A stretch of 7,023 nt of DNA from an uncultured Verrucomicrobiota bacterium (GTDB lineage: Bacteria; Verrucomicrobiota; Kiritimatiellia; RFP12; UBA1067), in the NCBI GenBank assembly GCA_946543025.1, contig CAMNLN010000186.1, positions 1 to 7,023 on the forward strand, read 5' to 3'. Under the pieces are notes generated by a model, which searched no databases, was not told the origin of the DNA, and saw only the letters and a list, made by a program, of their open reading frames with translations. Numbering within the stretch: the first letter of the stretch is position 1; each line of letters starts with the position of its first letter. Both the position numbers and the translations under genes were made by a program. Shown here piece by piece: positions 1-5,501 of the stretch.

Positions 1-884
1 GCGACGTGACGGAGGTGTACAGCTACTCCGACCGCGTGAACTCGATGTTCTTCCGCCCGCCCGCCGCGCCGCCGCCGAAGGGCATGGACTGGGACATCTG
101 GTGCGGTCCCGCGCCGACATGCGATTTCTACGGTCCGCACGAGGGACGGACGGGGCTGCATCCGCACGATTGGCACAGCTGGATCGGCTACGGCAACGGC
201 TCGATCGGCAACATGGGCACGCACATCATGGACGCGCCGTTCTGGGCGCTCGACCTGGGGGCGACACCGCCTGCGAGCGTGGAGGCGAAGGAGGTGGCGT
301 GGGGCTGCCCGGGCGCGTGGGCCTACCGCGACACGATCGACTTCACCTATCCCGCGCGCGGCAACCTGCCGCCCGTGACGCTGCACTGGTACGACGGCAT
401 CCGCGACGGCGTGCCGATCGCCGTCAGCCACATGGAGCGCTGCTACAACATCCTGAAGAAGCGTTCGGACCTGAACTTCCCGCCCGCGCTCCTGGCGTTC
501 GAGAAGAAGTACAACCTGGAAAAGGCGCCGCTCGCGTTCATGGGGAGCGTGTTCATCGGCACGAAGGGCGCGATCTGGCACTGCTTCCACAGCTCGCTCC
601 GCTTCTTCCCGAAGGGAATCGGCCAGGACTTCATCAAGAACAAGGCCGGCTACCAGGCGAACGAACACGTGATGGAGTTCCTGAACGCCGTGCGCGAGGG
701 ACGCGAGGCGAACACGAACTTCGACTATTCCGTTCCGCTCGCCACCACGGTGCTGCTCGGCAACGTGGCCGCGCGCGCCGGGAAAAAGAAGCTCCTCTGG
801 GACGGAACCCGCGTCACGAACGACGCGGCGGCGAACGACTATCTCAAGACCACCTACCGCGACGGCTGGACGCTACCGGCCTGA
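1..884 (+). CDS. Gfo/Idh/MocA family oxidoreductase, C-terminal part (5' end outside window)
   Basis: Members of this family are NAD(P)-dependent dehydrogenases acting on sugars, inositols and related compounds. The visible 293 codons (reading from base 3) match the C-terminal substrate-binding half. They include a WDIWCGPAP segment, the block NMGTHIMDAPFWALDLG typical of this family's second domain, and a later beta-sheet region ending TTYRDGWTLPA. The N-terminal Rossmann domain, with its nucleotide-binding glycine motif, is missing because the gene begins left of the window. The GTG at base 6 is therefore an internal valine, and an open codon precedes it in frame. The stop is TGA at 882-884. 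The phosphodiesterase gene follows 23 bases later on the same strand, so the two are probably co-transcribed. The family is clear, but substrate, cofactor preference and any export signal cannot be judged from this half. Confidence 0.88.
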   Translation, partial: DVTEVYSYSDRVNSMFFRPPAAPPPKGMDWDIWCGPAPTCDFYGPHEGRTGLHPHDWHSWIGYGNGSIGNMGTHIMDAPFWALDLGATPPASVEAKEVAWGCPGAWAYRDTIDFTYPARGNLPPVTLHWYDGIRDGVPIAVSHMERCYNILKKRSDLNFPPALLAFEKKYNLEKAPLAFMGSVFIGTKGAIWHCFHSSLRFFPKGIGQDFIKNKAGYQANEHVMEFLNAVREGREANTNFDYSVPLATTVLLGNVAARAGKKKLLWDGTRVTNDAAANDYLKTTYRDGWTLPA

Positions 885-893
885 AAAGTGACG

Positions 894-900
894 AAAGGAA
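894..900 (+). promoter_or_regulatory. Ribosome binding site of the phosphodiesterase gene
   Basis: AAAGGAA lies 7 bases before the ATG at 908. This fixes that ATG as the start, although the reading frame stays open far upstream inside the preceding gene. Confidence 0.7.
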
Positions 901-907
901 CGAACCG

Positions 908-1837
908 ATGAAGAAGACGATCATGACGATCCTGTGCGCCGGCACGATGTCCGCGCTGGCCGGCCAGTGGGAGAAGCCCGCGTGGATTCCGCGCGAGAAG
1001 GGACTCTACCGCTCACAGATCCATCGCGGAGGCGGCAAGGCGTCGCGGCCCGACAACTCGCTCGAGACCTTCCTCTGGTGCTGGGGCCTCGGCTTCGCGC
1101 CGGAGGCGGACGCGCGCCTGACGAAGGACGGCGTGGCGATCGCCATGCACGACGGGACGCTCAAGCGCATCGGGCGCGGCATCACGGACAAGCTGGCCAA
1201 GACGCCGATCAAGGACCTGACCTGGGAAGAGATCAGGGACGTGGACACGGGCTCCTACCTTGGCGCGGAATACGGCACCACGCGCCTCGCCACGATGGAA
1301 GCCGTGTTCGCGGCGATGAAGGGGCGTCCGGAACGCCTGCTGTACGTGGACGAGAAGGGCGCGCCGCCGGAGCTGATCGCGGAGCTGGCCGAGAAGTTCG
1401 GCGTGATCGAGCAGATCTACTATACCTCATCCAAGTGGCAGCTCATCCCGCGCTGGCGGAAGATCGCGCCGAAGGGACGCTCGATGGTCTGGCTGGGGAA
1501 CTTCCCGAAGAACAACGAGCCGGCCAGCATCGCCAAGACGGAGGCGTTCGTCCAGCAGCGTCTCGACGAGATGGCCGCCGTCGGCTTCGACGGCATCGAC
1601 CAGGTCCAGATCCACGTGCGGACGGACCTCACGAAGGAGGATCCTTTCTGTCCGTCCACGCCGTTCCTGAAGCGCGCGGTCGAGTTGCTGCACAAGCATG
1701 GCGTCTCGGCGCAGACCGTCACATGGACGGAGGGGACGAACGCGGACGTCCACAAGAAGCTCTGGGACATCGGCTTCGATCACTTCACGAGCGACTATCC
1801 CGAGTTCTTCGCCGAGTTCGCCAAGACCATCCGCTAG
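908..1837 (+). CDS. Exported glycerophosphodiester phosphodiesterase family protein
   Basis: This 309-residue protein belongs to the GDPD family, TIM-barrel enzymes that hydrolyse glycerophosphodiesters to glycerol 3-phosphate and an alcohol. Residues 1-18 form a short signal peptide (two lysines, a hydrophobic stretch, then ALA before Gly19), so it probably acts outside the cytoplasm. The family landmarks are in order: His39-Arg40-Gly, PDNS at 48-51 in place of the usual PENT, Glu66 and Asp68 in a PEADARLTKDG block (metal ligands), and the second catalytic histidine in HDGTLKR (His81). Asp148 in YVDEK sits where a third metal ligand is expected. The C-terminal TWTEGTN and FTSDYPEFF blocks match the closing strands of the barrel. 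The upstream part of the frame is antisense-like shadow and was excluded. The gene probably follows the oxidoreductase in one transcript. The natural substrate is unknown; relatives in this family sometimes act on other phosphodiesters. Confidence 0.88.
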   Translation: MKKTIMTILCAGTMSALAGQWEKPAWIPREKGLYRSQIHRGGGKASRPDNSLETFLWCWGLGFAPEADARLTKDGVAIAMHDGTLKRIGRGITDKLAKTPIKDLTWEEIRDVDTGSYLGAEYGTTRLATMEAVFAAMKGRPERLLYVDEKGAPPELIAELAEKFGVIEQIYYTSSKWQLIPRWRKIAPKGRSMVWLGNFPKNNEPASIAKTEAFVQQRLDEMAAVGFDGIDQVQIHVRTDLTKEDPFCPSTPFLKRAVELLHKHGVSAQTVTWTEGTNADVHKKLWDIGFDHFTSDYPEFFAEFAKTIR

Positions 1838-3096
1838 GCGATCTTCAGGAGGAAGTGGTTCTTCTTGCCGCTGCGCAGGACGGCCACGCGCCCGTCGACG
1901 AGGTCGGCTTCGGCGAAGATGCGGTCGGGGCCGGCCTTCGCGCCGTTGATCGAAAGCCCGCCCTGCTGGGCCATGCGGCGCGCCTCGCCGTTCGACTTGA
2001 ACATCCCGGCGGCGGCGGCCACGGCGAAGACAGGCTTGCCGACGACGTCCGCCTTGGGAAGGGCGGCGCTCTTCACGTCCTTGAAGATCGTCTCCAGCTC
2101 GTCGGCGCTCTTCCCCGACACGTCGCCGCCGAAGAGCGTCTGCGTGGCGCCAAGCGCGGTCTGGAGGCCGGCTTCGCCGTGCACGAGGCGCGTCAGCTCC
2201 TCCGCGAGGGCCTTCTGGGGGATGCGGGCCTCGGGATGCGCCTTCATCTGCGCCTCCAGGTCGGCGATTTCGGAAAGGGGACGGAGCGAGAACACCTTCA
2301 GGTAGCGGATGACGTCCGCGTCGTCCGACCTGAGGAAGAACTGGTACCAGTCGTAGATCGAGGTTTTCTCCGCGCTCATGAACATGGCGTTGCCCTCGCT
2401 CTTGCCGAACTTCTTGCCGCTGCCGTCGAGCAGGAGCGGGAAGGTGAGGCCGTAGGCGGTCTTGCCCCTCATGCGGTGGACGAGGTCGGTGCCGGCGGTG
2501 ATGTTGCCCCACTGGTCGGCGCCGCCCACCTCCATCGTGCAGCCGTAGGTGTCGAAGAGATGGAGGAAGTCGTTTCCCTGGAGGATCTGGTAGCTGAACT
2601 CGGTGAAGGTGAGCGCGCCCTCGCTCGCCTCGAGACGCTTCTTGACGCTCTCCTTGGCGAGCATCTGCGGAACGCGGAAGTTGATCGCCACGTCGCGGAG
2701 GAACGCGATGGCGGAGAGGCCGGAGTACCAGTCGTAGTTGTCCACCATGCGGGCGGCGTTGGGACCGTCGAAATCGAGGACGCGCGAGAGGTTTTCGCGG
2801 ATGCCGGCCTTGTTGGCGGCAACCTGCTCGAGCGTCAGCATGTTGCGCTCCGCGCTCTTGCCGGAGGGGTCGCCGATGAGACCCGTCGCGCCGCCGACGA
2901 GGGCGATGACGCGGTGGCCGGCGAGCTGCAGGCGGCGGAGCATCATGATCGAAACGAGGTTGCCGGCCTGCAGGCTGGATGCAGACGGGTCGAAGCCGCA
3001 ATAGATCGTCTGCGGCGTCTCCAGCATCTTTGCGATTTCGGGGTCGGTGACGGCCTCCACGAGGCCGCGGGCTTGGAATTCTTCGAACAGGGTCAT
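1834..3096 (-). CDS. tyrS: Tyrosyl-tRNA synthetase
   Basis: This is a full-length 420-residue TyrRS, the class I enzyme that charges tRNA-Tyr in the cytoplasm. The Rossmann fold contains YCGFDP (Tyr32, the tyrosine-binding position), VGGATGLIGDPSGK at 67-80, NYDW at 120-123, and FSYQILQGND with Tyr169, Gln173 and Asp176. It continues with the GGADQWGNI block (Gln195) and KFGKS at 229-233, the usual bacterial TyrRS form of KMSKS. The last roughly 65 residues form an S4-like RNA-binding domain ending GKKNHFLLKIA. The HIGH position is unusual: it reads QAGN (43-46). The rest of the active site is intact, so I expect an active enzyme. The ATG is at 3096-3094 and lies 18 bases after the trxA stop, with only a weak purine-rich ribosome site (AGAAAG). 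It is the last gene of the potA-trxA-tyrS unit and converges with the phosphodiesterase gene, overlapping it by three bases. Confidence 0.97.
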   Translation of the reverse strand: MTLFEEFQARGLVEAVTDPEIAKMLETPQTIYCGFDPSASSLQAGNLVSIMMLRRLQLAGHRVIALVGGATGLIGDPSGKSAERNMLTLEQVAANKAGIRENLSRVLDFDGPNAARMVDNYDWYSGLSAIAFLRDVAINFRVPQMLAKESVKKRLEASEGALTFTEFSYQILQGNDFLHLFDTYGCTMEVGGADQWGNITAGTDLVHRMRGKTAYGLTFPLLLDGSGKKFGKSEGNAMFMSAEKTSIYDWYQFFLRSDDADVIRYLKVFSLRPLSEIADLEAQMKAHPEARIPQKALAEELTRLVHGEAGLQTALGATQTLFGGDVSGKSADELETIFKDVKSAALPKADVVGKPVFAVAAAAGMFKSNGEARRMAQQGGLSINGAKAGPDRIFAEADLVDGRVAVLRSGKKNHFLLKIA

Positions 3097-3102
3097 TGCA
3101 GG

Positions 3103-3142
3103 ACTTTCTGACTTTTAACTTTTTAGCTCTTTGACTTTCTGG
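3103..3142. repeat. Degenerate 7-base periodic repeat (ACTTTTA-like) spanning the trxA 3' end
   Basis: Read on the plus strand, the stretch divides into ACTTTCTG, ACTTTTA, ACTTTTT, AGCTCTTTG and ACTTTCTGG. The units are 7 bases long with one- or two-base slips. It covers most of the trxA-tyrS spacer and the last codons of trxA, and the TAA stop of trxA (3117-3115) lies within it. It is short and imperfect, so chance in a T-rich spacer is possible. Confidence 0.4.
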
Positions 3143-3438
3143 ATGAGTTCGTCCGGTTTCTGGATGCCGGCAAGGGTTTCGACGGGCTCGCCGTCCTTGA
3201 AGAGAATCAGCGTGGGGACGGAGAGGACCTCGAAGCGGACGGCGAGGTCGGCTTGTTCTTCGATGTTTACCTTGCCGATCGTCACGTCGCCGTCGAGGGC
3301 GGGCGCGACCTGCGATTCGAGGAGCGCGCCGAGAATTTTGCAGGGACCGCACCAGGTGGCCCAGAAGTCGACGAGCGCGATGCCGGACGCGATCGCCTGG
3401 TCGAAGTTTTCCGCAGTCAATTCGGTTATCGTTGCCAT
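3115..3438 (-). CDS. trxA: Thioredoxin
   Basis: This 107-residue protein has the size and full layout of a classical single-domain thioredoxin, a cytoplasmic thiol-disulfide oxidoreductase that is kept reduced by thioredoxin reductase. The redox motif WCGPC is at residues 29-33 after a VDFWATW strand, and the cis-proline loop VPT is at 74-76. The buried aspartate of the family is present as Asp24. There is no signal peptide or membrane segment, so it acts in the cytoplasm. It sits between potA (84-base spacer) and tyrS (18-base spacer) on the minus strand. I see no strong Shine-Dalgarno before the ATG; the upstream leader is made of 7-base repeats. The last codons and the TAA stop lie inside an ACTTTT-like periodic stretch described separately. 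Confidence 0.96.
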   Translation of the reverse strand: MATITELTAENFDQAIASGIALVDFWATWCGPCKILGALLESQVAPALDGDVTIGKVNIEEQADLAVRFEVLSVPTLILFKDGEPVETLAGIQKPDELIQKVKELKS

Positions 3439-3444
3439 AAGAAG

Positions 3445-3465
3445 TTGAATCTTGAATGTTGAACG
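3445..3465. repeat. 7-base tandem repeat, TTGAATC type, three units
   Basis: Three adjoining units TTGAATC, TTGAATG and TTGAACG differ only at the last two positions. They lie in the potA-trxA spacer, starting 7 bases upstream of the trxA start codon, so they form most of its translation leader on the minus strand. Confidence 0.65.
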
Positions 3466-3472
3466 TTCTTTT

Positions 3473-3535
3473 ACTAACCACTAGCCACGAGCGACTAGCC
3501 ACTAACCACTAGCCACTAACCACTAATCACTCCCC
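3473..3535. repeat. 7-base tandem repeat, ACTARCC type, about nine units
   Basis: Units in order are ACTAACC, ACTAGCC, ACGAGCG (degenerate), ACTAGCC, ACTAACC, ACTAGCC, ACTAACC, ACTAATC and ACTCCCC (degenerate). The unit length of 7 places TAA or TAG in all three frames on each strand. The potA stop codon (TAG, 3525-3523) is supplied by the ACTAATC unit, and the last unit encodes potA codons. The array resembles in form the short tandemly repeated heptanucleotides known from heterocystous cyanobacteria. That likeness is structural only and implies no relationship. Confidence 0.9.
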
Positions 3536-4680
3536 TTTGCCTGGGGCGGCGCCTGGATGAGGGATTCGTCGAGCGCCGAGAAGTTCTCGATCATGTAGCC
3601 GTCGTCCGGATGCCACCACATGTAGGCCGTGTCGTTCCAGGTGATGGTCTCCTGGTCGAGCAGGAAGCGGGAATGCGGCTTGAGGGCGGAGACGCTGCGG
3701 TCGCCGCTCTTCAGCCAGTACTTCGTGTAGACGCCCTGGTAGATGACGTCCGTGACGGTACTCTGGAAGACGTTGATCCCGGCGCCTTTTTCCGGCGGCG
3801 GCGGGTTGAGGGTGACGCGGATCTTCTCGGGGCGGACAGAGAGGTGGACCTTCTGTCCGACGGCGAGGTTCTTGTCGTTGAACGCCTTGATGGAAGCGAA
3901 GCCCGGACAGGAGATCGTGCAGTAGTCGCCCTCGATGGAGACGATCTCGCCGTCGAAGAAGTTCGTGTCGCCGATGAACGCGGCGACGAAGCTGGAGACG
4001 GGGGCCTCGTAGATCTTGGCGGGCGTGTCGATCTGCTCCACCTTGCCGCGGTTCATGACGGCGATGCGGTCGGAGAGGGACATGGCCTCGCCCTGGTCGT
4101 GCGTCACGTACATGAAGGTGATGCCCACCTGGTCGTGGATCGTGTCGAGCTCGAGGAGCATGTGCTGGCGCAGCTTGAGGTCGAGCGCGGCGAGCGGCTC
4201 GTCGAGGAGGAGAACCTGCGGATGGTCCACGAGCGCGCGCGCGATGGCCACGCGCTGCTTCTGTCCGCCGGAGAGCTGGCTGGGGTACTTCCAGGCGTGG
4301 TCGCCCATCTGGATCATCTGCAGGATCGCGTCGACGGACTCCTCCACCTCGGCTTTCGGCTTCTTCGCGAGGCGGAGGGAGAAGGCGATGTTGTCCCAGA
4401 TGGTCATCGTGGGGAAAAGGGCGTAGTTCTGGAAGACGGTGTGGACGCGGCGCAGGTTCGGTGGGGCGTCCGTGATGTCCTTGCCGTCCAGGTAGATGCG
4501 GCCGGAGTCGGGGCGCTCGAAGCCGCCGAGCATCCGCAGCAGGGTGGTCTTGCCGCAGCCGGACGGCCCGAGCAGCGAGAAGAACTCGCCTTTCTTGATC
4601 GTGACGGTGACGTCGTTGACGGCGGTGAGCGCGCCAAACCGCTTGGTCACGTGGTCAAATACCAGAAACTCGTTCGACAA
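3523..4680 (-). CDS. potA: Spermidine/putrescine-type ABC transporter ATP-binding protein
   Basis: This 385-residue ATPase would energise import of polyamines or a similar solute from the inner face of the membrane. From the TTG start it shows Walker A GPSGCGKTT (38-46), the Q-loop glutamine (84), the signature LSGGQKQR (136-143), Walker B LLLDEP ending at 162, the D-loop (Ala165-Asp167) and the switch histidine 194 in VTHDQ. After about residue 235 a TOBE-type regulatory domain begins with the PotA-like FIGDTNFFDG. Length and C-terminus fit PotA better than the maltose-type MalK, but other solutes are possible. I chose TTG at 4680 because the ribosome site AGAGAGG precedes it by 8 bases, similarity to the family begins just after it, and the promoter lies between it and the farther ATG at 4836. 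No permease or binding-protein gene is present. trxA and tyrS follow downstream. Confidence 0.9.
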   Translation of the reverse strand: MSNEFLVFDHVTKRFGALTAVNDVTVTIKKGEFFSLLGPSGCGKTTLLRMLGGFERPDSGRIYLDGKDITDAPPNLRRVHTVFQNYALFPTMTIWDNIAFSLRLAKKPKAEVEESVDAILQMIQMGDHAWKYPSQLSGGQKQRVAIARALVDHPQVLLLDEPLAALDLKLRQHMLLELDTIHDQVGITFMYVTHDQGEAMSLSDRIAVMNRGKVEQIDTPAKIYEAPVSSFVAAFIGDTNFFDGEIVSIEGDYCTISCPGFASIKAFNDKNLAVGQKVHLSVRPEKIRVTLNPPPPEKGAGINVFQSTVTDVIYQGVYTKYWLKSGDRSVSALKPHSRFLLDQETITWNDTAYMWWHPDDGYMIENFSALDESLIQAPPQAKGSD

Positions 4681-4688
4681 TGCCTGTA

Positions 4689-4695
4689 CCTCTCT
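4689..4695 (-). promoter_or_regulatory. Ribosome binding site deciding the TTG start of potA
   Basis: On the minus strand AGAGAGG lies 8 bases upstream of the TTG at 4680-4678. There is no ATG or GTG near it in frame, so it supports a TTG start. Confidence 0.65.
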
Positions 4696-4734
4696 TCTCT
4701 TCGGTTGCGTCGCCTGTTCCGGGCGAACGCGGGT

Positions 4735-4763
4735 AGTGTAAAGGTTGCGGGCCGTCTTGTCAA
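4735..4763 (-). promoter_or_regulatory. Sigma70-type promoter of the potA-trxA-tyrS unit
   Basis: On the minus strand a perfect -35 hexamer TTGACA (4763-4758) is followed by exactly 17 bases and TACACT (4740-4735). Transcription would begin near 4728, giving a leader of roughly 48 bases before the potA start. No terminator or second promoter is evident downstream, so it probably drives all three genes. Confidence 0.75.
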
Positions 4764-4792
4764 TGCTCAGAATTTTCGTCCGCGGGATGCAT

Positions 4793-4822
4793 TTGAAGAC
4801 CGGCGCGGGTTTGTGGTATAAT
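4793..4822 (+). promoter_or_regulatory. Sigma70-type promoter of the YhcH-nagB unit
   Basis: A perfect TATAAT (4817-4822) is preceded by TG one base away, giving an extended -10. TTGAAG (4793-4798) stands 18 bases upstream as a fair -35. Transcription would start near 4829, leaving a short leader before the ATG at 4852. Its -35 and that of the opposing potA promoter are only 29 bases apart. Confidence 0.75.
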
Positions 4823-4837
4823 TTCCGCCAATTCATG

Positions 4838-4843
4838 AAAGGA
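4838..4843 (+). promoter_or_regulatory. Ribosome binding site of the YhcH-family gene
   Basis: AAAGGA lies 8 bases before the ATG at 4852. It selects that ATG over the in-frame ATGs at 4864 and 4885. Confidence 0.7.
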
Positions 4844-4851
4844 ATATTTCA

Positions 4852-5436
4852 ATGAACAAACGCATGAACCTGCTTTCAACGAAGATGCTGGCCCTCTGCG
4901 GGCTGGCGGCCCTGGCCGGCTGCGGCACGTGCAAGAAACAGCCGGAGGCGGCCCAAGCCGAGGAGACGCTGCCGATATTCTTCACCGGCAAGATCGCGGA
5001 CTCCGCCAAGTACGAGGGCTACCATCCGCGCTTCGCGAAGGCGTTCGCGTTCATGCGCCGCCCCGACCTCGCGAGCCTCAAGCCCGGCCGCTACGAGATC
5101 GACGGCGACAACATGTGGGCCATGATCCAGGAGGCGAAGCTCACGCCGTTCGGCGACGTGCAGCGCACCGAGGTCCACGGAAAATACATTGACATCCAGG
5201 CCCCGCTGGACGGCCCCGAGACGATCGGCATCCTCGCGCTCACGCCCAAGGAGCGCGCCGCGGTGGACTTCGACGAGGCGAAGGACTACGCGCTCTTCGA
5301 CCGTAAGACGCGCGCCTACACCTTCCTGCCCGGCGACTTCGGCGTGTTCGTGCCGCCCTACGGCGCGCACGCGCCCTGCAAGTCGCTCGACGGCGCCACG
5401 CGCGTGAAGAAGCTCGTCATCAAGGTAAGGAAGTAG
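4852..5436 (+). CDS. YhcH/YjgK/YiaL (DUF386) family lipoprotein
   Basis: This 194-residue protein begins with a lipoprotein signal: basic residues at 3-11, a hydrophobic stretch, and lipobox LAGC with Cys24 as the predicted lipidated residue. The rest, from about residue 42, is a complete YhcH-family beta-sandwich. Landmarks are FFTGKI near its start, GRYEIDGDNMWAMIQE at 79-94, the conserved RTEVHGKYIDIQ at 105-116 (Glu107, His109, Asp114), Glu123, the PPYGAHAP block with His173, and the terminal VKKLVIKV. Family members include E. coli YhcH (NanQ), linked to sialic acid use, and EbgC. They are thought to act on sugars and sugar anomers, and are normally soluble cytoplasmic proteins without a signal. 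Residues 25-40 look like a flexible tether. It is first in a unit with nagB 65 bases downstream, which suggests an amino-sugar role. The exact reaction is unknown. Confidence 0.87.
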   Translation: MNKRMNLLSTKMLALCGLAALAGCGTCKKQPEAAQAEETLPIFFTGKIADSAKYEGYHPRFAKAFAFMRRPDLASLKPGRYEIDGDNMWAMIQEAKLTPFGDVQRTEVHGKYIDIQAPLDGPETIGILALTPKERAAVDFDEAKDYALFDRKTRAYTFLPGDFGVFVPPYGAHAPCKSLDGATRVKKLVIKVRK

Positions 5437-5486
5437 TGCCTGGCGCGGGATCGGCAACCGTTAAGCGTTCGGAAAATCAACCAGTC

Positions 5487-5492
5487 AAGGAG
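5487..5492 (+). promoter_or_regulatory. Ribosome binding site of nagB
   Basis: A full AAGGAG precedes the ATG at 5502 by 9 bases. No separate promoter is visible in the 65-base spacer from 5437 to 5501, so nagB probably depends on the promoter upstream of the lipoprotein gene. Confidence 0.75.
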
Positions 5493-5501
5493 TAAGAAAA
5501 A

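Noticed and set aside
101..907. N-terminal extension of the phosphodiesterase frame
   Set aside because: This stretch reads the oxidoreductase gene in another frame. The signal peptide and ribosome site place the true start at 908.
908..961. Lipoprotein signal in the phosphodiesterase (Cys10)
   Set aside because: The residues before Cys10 (Thr-Ile-Leu) do not fit a lipobox and the cysteine lies inside the hydrophobic stretch. An ordinary signal peptidase I site after Ala18 fits better.
934..3111. 725-codon open frame on the plus strand
   Set aside because: It overlaps the phosphodiesterase in another frame and then runs antisense to tyrS. Its translation is Arg/Ala/Gly-rich and low in complexity, as expected for shadow frames in GC-rich DNA.
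1427..3502. 691-codon open frame on the minus strand
   Set aside because: It is a frame-shifted shadow of trxA and tyrS, with an arginine- and proline-rich translation and no recognisable family.
3445..3535. CRISPR array
   Set aside because: Units are 7 bases and adjoin without spacers, so this is a simple tandem repeat.
3610..4821. 403-codon open frame on the plus strand
   Set aside because: It is antisense to potA with a Val/Glu/Asp/Leu-rich composition typical of complementary shadow frames.
4681..4836. potA starting at ATG 4836 (52 residues longer)
   Set aside because: The extension lies across and upstream of the potA promoter, has no ribosome site and does not resemble the family. 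TTG 4680 has a good ribosome site.
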